5,859 nt of DNA from an uncultured beta proteobacterium (GTDB lineage Bacteria; Pseudomonadota; Gammaproteobacteria; Burkholderiales; SG8-39), in assembly GCA_903868285.1 (NCBI GenBank), contig CAIPUP010000194.1:1-5859 (forward strand), in the 5' to 3' direction. Positions 1-5,859 of the stretch are shown piece by piece; position 1 is the first letter of the stretch; each line of letters starts with the position of its first letter. The position numbers were made by a program, and so were the translations under genes. The notes below the pieces were generated by a model. That model was given only the letters and a program-made list of their open reading frames with translations, had not been told where the DNA came from and searched no databases.

Positions 1-55
1 CAAGTCCAGTCCGCAGTGAAAACAGTGTTGCTCGTTACCTTGCATGACGGCATTT

Positions 56-73
56 TGCCGCGCGACCGCGGCA
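56..73. repeat. Perfect 7-bp inverted repeat with 4-nt loop in the leader of the acyl-CoA synthetase/GNAT gene
   Basis: TGCCGCG (56-62), loop CGAC (63-66) and CGCGGCA (67-73) form a perfect GC-rich stem. The motif GGCATT flanks it on both sides (49-54 and 75-80). No T-tract follows on either strand, so it is a poor candidate for an intrinsic terminator. It lies about 97 bp before the start codon of the 912-residue gene and just upstream of a TTGACA hexamer (79-84), so an operator or an mRNA hairpin is possible. In GC-rich DNA a 7-bp inverted repeat can arise by chance. The repeat is seen directly; any role is inferred. Confidence 0.4.
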
Positions 74-169
74 TGGCATTGACATGGATCAACCACCCCT
101 GCGCAGCATCCACATCCTGTCACTGCGCGCGCGTTACCATGCCTGTTCGTCGAGCTTACGGAACGCACC

Positions 170-2908
170 ATGAACCGCCACTATCTGCAAGCCCTGTTCG
201 CCCCGGCCTCGGTGGCGCTCGTGGGGGCGAGCGACCGTGCTGGCAGCCTGGGTCGCTATGTTCTTGAAAACATTCAGAAATCTGGCTTCCAGGGAGCAAT
301 CCATCCCGTCAACCCGCGACACAATCTGCTGGCCGGCCTGCGCTGTGTGGCAGGCCTCGGTGACATTGGCAGCGCGGTCGATCTGGTGGTGGTGACGACA
401 CCGGCGGCGGCCGTGGCACAGGTCATCCGCGATGCCGGCGCGGCCGGCATCCGCAATGCCGTGGTGCTCTCGGCCGGCTTCGGCGAAACCGGCCCGGCCG
501 GGCGACTGTTGGAGCAACAGGTGCATCAGGCGGCACAGCAAAGTCAGGTGCGTCTGGTCGGCCCGAATTGCCTTGGCATCATGCGGCCATCGATCGGCCT
601 CAATGCCAGCTTTGCCCGCAGCCAGGCCCTGCCCGGCAGCATGGCGCTGGTGTCGCAGTCCGGGGCCATCGCCACCGCGCTGGTGGACTGGGCCTGTGCC
701 GCCGGGGTGGGCTTCTCCAGTGTGGTGTCCATGGGTGCCGGCATCGATGTCGACTTCGGCGAGATCCTTGATTACCTGCTGCATGACAGCGCCACGCAAT
801 CCATCCTGCTGTATGTCGAAGGCATACATGACGCACGCCGCTTCATCAGCGGACTGCGTGCGGCAGCCCGCTCCAAGCCGATCGTGATTCTCAAGGCCGG
901 ACGCCATCTGGCCGGCTCGCGCGCAGCGATGAGCCATACCGGCGCCCTGGTCGGCAACGACGCGGTCTTCGATGCCGCGCTGCGCCGCTGCGGCGTGGTA
1001 CGGGTGGCCACCTATGCCGAGTTGTTCTTTGCCGCACGCCTGATCGGCAGCGGACGCCTGCCGCAGGGCAACCGCCTGGCCATCGTTACCAATGGCGGCG
1101 GACCCGGCGCGATGGCGGCCGACTTCGCCGCCGATGTCCACGTGGAGCTGGCGCAACTGGGCAGCGCCACCCTGAACGCGCTCAATGCTGTGCTGCCCGC
1201 GCCCTGGTCGCATGGCAATCCGGTCGATGTCCTGGGCGATGCCACGGCGGCGCGACTGGGTGCAGCGCTGGCGCCGGTGCTGGCCGATCCGGCGGTGGAT
1301 GGCGTGCTGACGCTGTTTTGCCCGCAGCGCGTGCTGTCCTCCGAGGACGCTGCGCAGGCCATCCTGGCGGCCGCTGCCAACAGCGCCAAGCCGGTGATCA
1401 CCGGCTGGTTGGGCGAACAGGAAATTGCTGCCGGGCGCGACCTGGCCGAGCGCGGCGGGCTGCCCATCTTCCAGCAGCCCGAGCCGGCGGTCAGCGCCTT
1501 TGCGGCACTGGCGGACTATCGCCGGGCACAGCAGATGCTGATGCAAGTGCCGCCACCGCTGCCGCTGAATGGACATGTCGATCTGCAACAGGCGCATGCA
1601 CTGGCCGCCGGCGCCATTGCCGAAGGACGCACCCTGCTGAGCGAACCGGAGTCCAAGGCCCTGCTGTCGCTGTTCGGCATTCCAGTGCCGCAGTCGCGAA
1701 TTGCCAACAGTCTGGAGCAGGCCTTGCAACAGGCCGAGGACATCGGCTATCCGCTGGTCATCAAGATCCTGTCGCGCGACATCAGCCACAAATCCGATGT
1801 CCAGGGCGTGCGACTGAACATCCGCGATCGCGACAGCCTGCAACGCGAATATCCGGCGCTGCTGCGCGACGTCAGCACACAGCGTCCGCAAGCGCATATC
1901 GACGCTGTGGTGCTGCAGCCGATGATCAGCAAGCGCTTCGGTCGCGAGCTGATGATCGGCCTGGTCACCGATGCCGTATTCGGCCCGGTGATCAGCTTTG
2001 GTTCCGGTGGTGTCGCGGTGGAACTGCTGGGCGATGCCAGTCTCGGATTGCCGCCGCTGAACCGCCTGCTGGCCGAGGACTTGATCAGCCGTACCCGCAT
2101 CGCGCGCCTGCTCGCGGCCTATCGGCACATCCCGGCAGCGCGGCGCGAAGACATCGTTGATGTGCTGTTACGCGTGTCGGAGATGGCCTGCGCCCTGCCC
2201 TGGCTGTCGGAGATGGATATCAACCCTCTGCTGGCCGATGACCAGGGCGTGATCGGACTGGATGCCCGGGTGGTGATCAATCCGCAGCGCTTTATCGCCG
2301 ATGGTCACTACAGCCGGCATTTCTCGCATATGGCGATCCACCCCTACCCGCCCAGCCTGGAGAGCGAGGAACAGCTGGCCGACGGCACACGCCTGCGGCT
2401 GCGCCCGATCCGTCCGGAAGATGCGCCGATGGAGCGCGCTTTCGTCGAAAGCTTGTCGGATCACTCGCGCTACCTGCGCTTTTTCACGCCCTCGCGCGAA
2501 CTCTCGGCCAGCATGCTGGCGCGTCTGACCCAGGTCGACTATGACCGCGAACTGGCCTTGCTGGCGCTGCAACCACTGCCCGCGACCAGCACTGGCACCG
2601 ACGGCGGCGAACGCATGCTGGGGGTGGCGCGCTACTCGCCCAATCCGGATCGTGACTCATGCGAATTTGCACTGGCCATCGGCGATGCCATGCAAGGCCA
2701 CGGCATCGGCCACCTGCTGATGACGCGACTGATGCAAGCGGCACGCGAGGCTGGCTATCGGCGCATGAATGGCAGCGTGCTGCGGGTGAATGACCGCATG
2801 CTCACGCTGGGACGCACCCTGGGTTTTCGCATGCGCTATGCAGCGGACGATCCGACCCAGGTGCAGCTGGACATTGACCTGGATGCCCCGCTGTCGAGGC
2901 ACCATTGA
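170..2908 (+). CDS. Bifunctional ADP-forming acyl-CoA synthetase / GNAT N-acetyltransferase (Pat/PatZ-like fusion)
   Basis: This 912-residue cytoplasmic protein has the full Pat-type architecture. Residues about 8-130 are a CoA-binding Rossmann domain (SVALVGAS near 14-21, HPVNP near 45-49). Residues about 150-460 are the two succinyl-CoA-ligase-like domains (VSQSGA at 161-166, MSHTGALVGND at 254-264, TNGGGPG at 307-313). Residues about 485-710 are an ATP-grasp domain (GYPLVIK at 526-532, ISHKSDVQGV at 538-547, FGSGGVAVELLGD at 610-622, EMDINPLLA at 681-689). Residues about 735-905 are a GNAT domain with the acetyl-CoA loop QGHGIG (842-847) and Glu832 in CEFALAI, the position of the conserved glutamate in the E. 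coli PatZ motif. Such proteins acetylate lysines, notably in acetyl-CoA synthetase. His256, the phospho-histidine position of ADP-forming synthetases, is present; E. coli PatZ has Asn there. Ligase activity may therefore be retained, and the true substrate is uncertain. The ATG at 170 gives the usual family N-terminus and follows a weak ACGGAA Shine-Dalgarno (158-163). No neighbour on the same strand is visible. The family call is firm; the physiological role is inferred. Confidence 0.93.
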   Translation: MNRHYLQALFAPASVALVGASDRAGSLGRYVLENIQKSGFQGAIHPVNPRHNLLAGLRCVAGLGDIGSAVDLVVVTTPAAAVAQVIRDAGAAGIRNAVVLSAGFGETGPAGRLLEQQVHQAAQQSQVRLVGPNCLGIMRPSIGLNASFARSQALPGSMALVSQSGAIATALVDWACAAGVGFSSVVSMGAGIDVDFGEILDYLLHDSATQSILLYVEGIHDARRFISGLRAAARSKPIVILKAGRHLAGSRAAMSHTGALVGNDAVFDAALRRCGVVRVATYAELFFAARLIGSGRLPQGNRLAIVTNGGGPGAMAADFAADVHVELAQLGSATLNALNAVLPAPWSHGNPVDVLGDATAARLGAALAPVLADPAVDGVLTLFCPQRVLSSEDAAQAILAAAANSAKPVITGWLGEQEIAAGRDLAERGGLPIFQQPEPAVSAFAALADYRRAQQMLMQVPPPLPLNGHVDLQQAHALAAGAIAEGRTLLSEPESKALLSLFGIPVPQSRIANSLEQALQQAEDIGYPLVIKILSRDISHKSDVQGVRLNIRDRDSLQREYPALLRDVSTQRPQAHIDAVVLQPMISKRFGRELMIGLVTDAVFGPVISFGSGGVAVELLGDASLGLPPLNRLLAEDLISRTRIARLLAAYRHIPAARREDIVDVLLRVSEMACALPWLSEMDINPLLADDQGVIGLDARVVINPQRFIADGHYSRHFSHMAIHPYPPSLESEEQLADGTRLRLRPIRPEDAPMERAFVESLSDHSRYLRFFTPSRELSASMLARLTQVDYDRELALLALQPLPATSTGTDGGERMLGVARYSPNPDRDSCEFALAIGDAMQGHGIGHLLMTRLMQAAREAGYRRMNGSVLRVNDRMLTLGRTLGFRMRYAADDPTQVQLDIDLDAPLSRHH

Positions 2909-2932
2909 CCCGCAGTCCAGCCGCATCAGGCC

Positions 2933-3955
2933 TCAGTTCGCCGCCTTGAAGCCAGTGGCCTTGACCGTCTTGGCCCAGCGCGCCAGGCCATTGCGTATGC
3001 CTTCATTGAATTCAGCATCGGCCGTAGCCGGTACATCAAAACCAGCCTGCTCCAGCTTCTCTTTCACATTGCGATCGGTATGTACGCGCTTGGCGGCCGA
3101 TACGATCTTGGCCAGGATGTCAGGCGGCGTGGCACTGCGCACCATCATGCCGAACCAGGTGGTGGTGACCATATCCTTCAGCCCGAGCTCGACCAGGGTC
3201 GGCACCTCCGGCAATTGACGCCAGCGTGTGGCACCGGTGGTGGCGATCGGCATCAGCTTGCTGTCGCGGATATGCGGCAGGCCGGTCTGAATCTGCGAGA
3301 AGCCCAGCGGCACATGCCCGCCCAGCAGGTTCTGTATTTGGGGTGCCGAGCCCTTGAAGGTGATGTGGGTCATGTCAAGGTTGTAGCGCTCATTGAGCTG
3401 ATAGCCGGCGAAATGCGAGGTGGTGCCCGGGCTGAACGAGGCATAGGACACCTTGCCCGGATTGGCCTTGACCCAGGCCACCAGCTCGGCCAGGTTGCGT
3501 GCCGGCACCGAGGGATGCACCACCAGCACCAGCGGTGCCTCACCACCCTTGATCACGCCGGTGAAATCCGATGGCTTCCAGCGCAGCTGGTCGTAGGCAC
3601 TGGGGTTGATCTCGATCTGCGACTGGGCCGGAATCCAGATGGCATAGCCATCGGCGGGTGCACTGGCGACAAATTCGGCCGCGACGTTGCCATTGGCCCC
3701 GGCCCGCACCTCCACCAGCACCGGCTGGCCGAGAATGCGCGACAACGGCTCGCTCACCGTGCGCGCGTACACCTCGGGCGCGCTGCCCGCCAGACTGCCG
3801 ACCATCAGCATCACCGGCTTGCTGGGCCAGTTCTGTGCCGCATTCTGCGGCTGCGACTGCGCCTGGACTGACACGGCCCCCAGCAGCGTCAGACCTGTCA
3901 ATGCAGCAACGGCCAGCACCCGGGTTACAACACCTGCTCTCAGCTTTTGCATCAT
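2933..3955 (-). CDS. Bug-family (TctC-like) tripartite tricarboxylate transporter substrate-binding protein
   Basis: This 340-residue secreted protein is predicted to bind a small carboxylate in the periplasm for a TctABC-type secondary transporter or for sensing. It begins with a signal peptide: basic residues Lys4, Arg7 and Arg12, a hydrophobic stretch at about 13-30, and a likely cleavage after VQA (32). The mature part shows Bug features: WPSKPVMLMV (43-52), ADGYAIWIPA (101-110), a KPSDF segment (127-131), PGKVSYASFSPGTTSHFAG (166-184), THITFKGSAPQIQNLLGGHV (196-215), and LPEVPTLVELGL (248-259). The first ligand loop reads SLAGSAPEVYAR (54-65) instead of the usual PGG...D..AR, with Glu61 where Asp is common. 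No TctA or TctB gene is in view, which is normal for the expanded Bug families of Betaproteobacteria. It lies 113 bp downstream of the UbiD-family gene on the same strand, so it may be cotranscribed and import that enzyme's substrate. Two adjacent ATG codons open the gene. Family assignment is strong; the ligand is unknown. Confidence 0.93.
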   Translation of the reverse strand: MMQKLRAGVVTRVLAVAALTGLTLLGAVSVQAQSQPQNAAQNWPSKPVMLMVGSLAGSAPEVYARTVSEPLSRILGQPVLVEVRAGANGNVAAEFVASAPADGYAIWIPAQSQIEINPSAYDQLRWKPSDFTGVIKGGEAPLVLVVHPSVPARNLAELVAWVKANPGKVSYASFSPGTTSHFAGYQLNERYNLDMTHITFKGSAPQIQNLLGGHVPLGFSQIQTGLPHIRDSKLMPIATTGATRWRQLPEVPTLVELGLKDMVTTTWFGMMVRSATPPDILAKIVSAAKRVHTDRNVKEKLEQAGFDVPATADAEFNEGIRNGLARWAKTVKATGFKAAN

Positions 3956-3959
3956 CTCT

Positions 3960-3964
3960 CTCCT
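3960..3964 (-). promoter_or_regulatory. Shine-Dalgarno site of the Bug-family gene, bearing on which of two ATGs is used
   Basis: On the minus strand the sequence ahead of the gene reads GAGGAGAGAG followed by ATGATG. The core AGGAG (3964-3960) is 4 nt from the first ATG (3955-3953) and 7 nt from the second (3952-3950). The second spacing is closer to the usual optimum, so translation may start at residue 2. This is the strongest ribosome binding site in the window and suggests the gene is translated independently of the upstream UbiD gene. Confidence 0.6.
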
Positions 3965-3982
3965 CGTTTGATCCTGTTGTTC

Positions 3983-4003
3983 AGCGAGTGTGCATCTCTC
4001 GCT
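3983..4003. repeat. Short inverted repeat between the ubiD-like and Bug genes
   Basis: AGCGAG (3983-3988) and CTCGCT (3998-4003) are exact reverse complements separated by 9 nt. The pair lies between the tandem 12-bp repeats and the start of the Bug-family gene, a position suited to an operator or a weak leader hairpin. A 6-bp match is short and may be chance. No T-tract follows, so it is not called a terminator. Confidence 0.3.
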
Positions 4004-4008
4004 ATGTA

Positions 4009-4044
4009 GTTAACTTCGGGGTTAACTTCGGGGTTAACTTCGGC
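4009..4044. repeat. Three tandem copies of a 12-bp repeat, GTTAACTTCGGG
   Basis: Copies lie at 4009-4020, 4021-4032 and 4033-4044. The first two are identical and the third differs only in its last base (C for G). Each copy starts with the palindrome GTTAAC, so the array holds three evenly spaced palindromes, a little more than one helical turn apart, and neighbouring copies could pair as alternative 6-bp hairpins. The array sits in the 113-bp gap downstream of the UbiD-like gene (stop at 4069) and 53 bp before the Bug gene (start at 3955). That is where a promoter or operator for the Bug gene would be expected. It could also be a slippage-prone microsatellite-like repeat of no function. The repeat is seen directly; its role is inferred. 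Confidence 0.9.
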
Positions 4045-4068
4045 GCTCAACGCAATACGCACCATACG

Positions 4069-5523
4069 TTATGCCTTGCCTGCCTGCGTGGCGCCACCCT
4101 CCAACACTTGGCGCCATTTGTCGTGCACTGCACGCGCCTCATCGATCGACAAGGCCGAGGGCTGGGGAAACGACTCGCGCCAGGTCCAGGGACGGCAGGC
4201 ATCGATGATCATTTTCGAATTCGACGACACGCCATCGGCCTTGTCCTGCGGCGAGATGCGCGGGTCCAGCGCCGAGCTCCAGCCACGCCGCAGGATGTCC
4301 ACCGACTCGGACGGCTCACAGCGCGTGGCAATGGCCCACATCACATCATTCATGTTGGATGGATCGATGTCCTCATCCACCACCACCACCAGCCGCCCCA
4401 TGTAGGCATTGCCGGCGGCAATCATGGCAGCGCGCCGGGCATGACCGTCGTAGCGCTGGCGCAAGGCAATCACCGTCATGAGCGAAGACACATGCTGCCA
4501 CACGCCGGTGATGTCCGAGATGCCGGCCGCCTCCAGATTGGCCCAGATGCCACCAGCGCGAAACGGCAGTCCGACATGAAAGCGCGGCGGCTTGAGCGGC
4601 GGCGAACCCAGCAGGATAGGGTCGTCGCGGTGATACAGCGCCTTGACGGCCATCACCGGTCCGGGACGCTGATCGGCCGCGTAGTAGCCGGTGAACTCGG
4701 CAAACGGACCTTCGGGCAGGCTCTCTTGCTGCATCGGCAGCAGTTCGCCCTCGAACACGATTTCGGCATGCGCCGGTATCGGCAGGCCGGTGATCGGACC
4801 GGGCATCACGTCCATCGCCTGGCCCCGAATGGCACCGGCGAAATCGAATTCGCTCATGCCCTCGGGCAGGGCTTCGAAACCGGCCACGAACAGCGCCGGA
4901 TCGTCACCACTGATCACCGCCACCGGACAGGCTTTGCCGGCATCCCAGTACTTGCGTGCGATCACAGCACCGTGCCGACCGAGATGATCAAACTGGATGG
5001 TGACGCGTGCCGGCCCATGCACCTGCACCCGATAAATGGCGGCATTGACCCAGCCGTTGTCCGGGTCACGCATCACCACGATGCTGCCCGAGCCGATGTA
5101 CGCACCACCATCATGCCGATGCCAGCGCGGCGCCGGGATGCGCATCAGATCCAGCTCGCCGGCACGCTCGGCATGAAAACGGTGCTGTAACCAATCGGCG
5201 CTATCCACCAGCCGCGGCGGCACTGCCTGCATGCCCTGACGTTTTTTCATCCAGCCACGCAAGGCCTGCAAGGGGTGCAGGTTGGGGTCCAGGCCGAGCG
5301 CCATGGCTGCGCGCTCGGGTGCCATGAGCGGATTGGTGAACACGCGATAGCCCGGGGCATAGCCAGGAATGCGATCGAACAGCAGCGCCGGTGGCGAGGC
5401 CATGCCGGCGGCCACTTCGGTGATGGCGCCGATCTCCAGTTCGCGCGCAGCGCCGTGCACATCGCGCAGGCAGCTGTGCTGGCGCACCTGTTCGATGAAG
5501 GCACGCAGGTCGTGAAAGGCCAT
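4069..5523 (-). CDS. UbiD-family (prenylated-FMN-dependent) decarboxylase
   Basis: This 484-residue protein has normal UbiD-family length and is expected to be a cytoplasmic, reversible decarboxylase of aromatic or alpha,beta-unsaturated acids that uses prenylated FMN and a metal ion. The active-site signature is intact. NAAIYRVQ (160-167) supplies Asn160 and Arg165, and EGPFAEFTGYY (271-281) supplies Glu271 and Glu276, matching the catalytic Arg-Glu-Glu set of Fdc/UbiD enzymes with the same five-residue spacing between the glutamates. By position His184 and Glu225 are likely metal ligands with Asn160. Further family motifs are AGAIRG (229-234), AEIVFEGE (253-260), VVVDEDIDPSNMNDV (380-394) and KMIIDACRPW (437-446). 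The ATG at 5523 is 9 bp after the stop of the upstream partial gene; the weak SD-like GAGA overlaps that stop, suggesting translational coupling. The Bug gene lies downstream, consistent with a catabolic operon. The substrate cannot be told. Ubiquinone synthesis is less likely given this context and the divergence from classical UbiD. No UbiX gene is in view. Confidence 0.93.
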   Translation of the reverse strand: MAFHDLRAFIEQVRQHSCLRDVHGAARELEIGAITEVAAGMASPPALLFDRIPGYAPGYRVFTNPLMAPERAAMALGLDPNLHPLQALRGWMKKRQGMQAVPPRLVDSADWLQHRFHAERAGELDLMRIPAPRWHRHDGGAYIGSGSIVVMRDPDNGWVNAAIYRVQVHGPARVTIQFDHLGRHGAVIARKYWDAGKACPVAVISGDDPALFVAGFEALPEGMSEFDFAGAIRGQAMDVMPGPITGLPIPAHAEIVFEGELLPMQQESLPEGPFAEFTGYYAADQRPGPVMAVKALYHRDDPILLGSPPLKPPRFHVGLPFRAGGIWANLEAAGISDITGVWQHVSSLMTVIALRQRYDGHARRAAMIAAGNAYMGRLVVVVDEDIDPSNMNDVMWAIATRCEPSESVDILRRGWSSALDPRISPQDKADGVSSNSKMIIDACRPWTWRESFPQPSALSIDEARAVHDKWRQVLEGGATQAGKA

Positions 5524-5532
5524 GATGATGTC

Positions 5533-5859
5533 TCAGCAGTCTTGGGTAACGGTGCCGGCCAGCAAGCCATAGGCCGCATGCGCAGCACTGGCAAACAGAT
5601 CGCAGCCGTGTGGTGCCACGGTCTTGTCGGCGGTGGCAGCGAGGTTGACGCCGGCCAGCACGAAGTCGGCATCCAGCGCAGCTTCGATCACATCCGGTGA
5701 GCGCAGTTTCCAGTGCGGCTCGCTCGGGTAGGGCAGTGCAGCCACGATGGCCGAGCCGCGCTGCACCGGCGCATCGGCACGTCGTGCCAGCACGATGTTG
5801 ATACGGTTCTCGGCCACCCGCTCGGCCAGCTGCAAATCGATTTCGTGCGCGTTGTACCA
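5533..5859 (-). CDS. Unrecognised protein, C-terminal 108 residues only (gene runs off the window)
   Basis: An open reading frame enters from the right edge and ends at a TGA at 5535-5533. Its start lies beyond the window; the TTG near 5835 is unlikely to be the real start because the frame stays open to the edge. The visible part is alpha/beta-like, with hydrophobic strands INIVLARR (about 20-27) and SAIVAALPYP (about 35-44), a segment DADFVLAGVNLAATADKT (about 62-79), and a Gly/Ala/His-rich end containing APHGCDLFASAAHAAYGLL. No signal peptide or membrane segment is visible in this part. I do not recognise the family. It does not resemble UbiX flavin prenyltransferases. The stop is only 9 bp before the UbiD-like start, so the two are almost certainly cotranscribed and probably serve the same pathway. 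That the frame is coding is supported by operon spacing and plausible protein composition. Confidence 0.7.
   Translation of the reverse strand, partial: WYNAHEIDLQLAERVAENRINIVLARRADAPVQRGSAIVAALPYPSEPHWKLRSPDVIEAALDADFVLAGVNLAATADKTVAPHGCDLFASAAHAAYGLLAGTVTQDC

Noticed and set aside
79..84. TTGACA as the -35 box of a sigma-70 promoter for the fusion gene
   Set aside because: No hexamer at 16-18 bp spacing resembles TATAAT (the candidates are GC-rich). The match to a -35 alone is not enough to call a promoter.
16..267. A small frame starting at a GTG and overlapping the start of the 912-residue gene
   Set aside because: No recognisable product, no convincing ribosome binding site, and its 3' part overlaps a confidently assigned gene in another frame.
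134..2128. A 664-codon open frame on the minus strand opposite the acyl-CoA synthetase/GNAT gene
   Set aside because: Its product is rich in Gln, His, Arg and Ala with no recognisable domain, as expected for an antisense frame in GC-rich DNA. The plus-strand frame carries a complete set of family motifs.
2909..2932. A bidirectional terminator in the 24-bp gap between the convergent genes
   Set aside because: No stem-loop followed by a T-tract is visible on either strand in the gap. Transcription may end inside the opposing gene or by Rho.
4009..4044. CRISPR array
   Set aside because: The three 12-bp units are directly adjacent with no spacers and are far shorter than CRISPR repeats. No cas genes are present.
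3658..5190. A 510-codon open frame on the plus strand across the Bug and UbiD genes
   Set aside because: It runs antisense to two well-recognised genes, has low-complexity Arg/His/Pro-rich composition and no domain. The repeated VNFG in it is only the translated 12-bp DNA repeat.

Overview
The window is GC-rich DNA with tightly packed bacterial genes. It holds three complete protein genes and the 3' end of a fourth. A Bug-type (TctC-like) periplasmic solute-binding protein without its TctA/TctB membrane partners is most typical of Betaproteobacteria, especially Burkholderiales such as Alcaligenaceae or Comamonadaceae. The gene contents and base composition fit that, but no rRNA or marker gene is present, so the placement is an inference.

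Layout: positions 1-169 are a leader region with a perfect 7-bp inverted repeat. Positions 170-2908 (+) encode a 912-residue fusion of an ADP(NDP)-forming acyl-CoA synthetase (CoA-binding, ligase and ATP-grasp domains) with a C-terminal GNAT acetyltransferase. This is the architecture of the Pat/PatZ protein lysine acetyltransferases. A 24-bp gap separates it from a convergent minus-strand group. Read in its own direction, that group is: a partial unrecognised gene (5859 down to 5533), a UbiD-family decarboxylase (5523 to 4069), a 113-bp spacer with three tandem 12-bp repeats, and a Bug-family binding protein (3955 to 2933).

The minus-strand genes look like a small catabolic operon. The Bug protein would capture an organic or aromatic acid in the periplasm, and the UbiD enzyme, which needs prenylated FMN, would reversibly decarboxylate an aromatic or alpha,beta-unsaturated acid in the cytoplasm. 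The substrate cannot be read from the sequence, and no UbiX flavin prenyltransferase is visible. The plus-strand fusion could be a regulator that acetylates acyl-CoA synthetases, a working acyl-CoA synthetase, or both. It keeps the catalytic histidine that the enterobacterial Pat proteins have lost.

No tRNA, rRNA, CRISPR array, insertion sequence or phage gene was seen. Most of the window is ordinary metabolic gene content. The points most worth a second look are the retained phospho-histidine in the fusion, the tandem repeat between ubiD and the Bug gene, the altered ligand loop of the Bug protein, and the unidentified partial gene.
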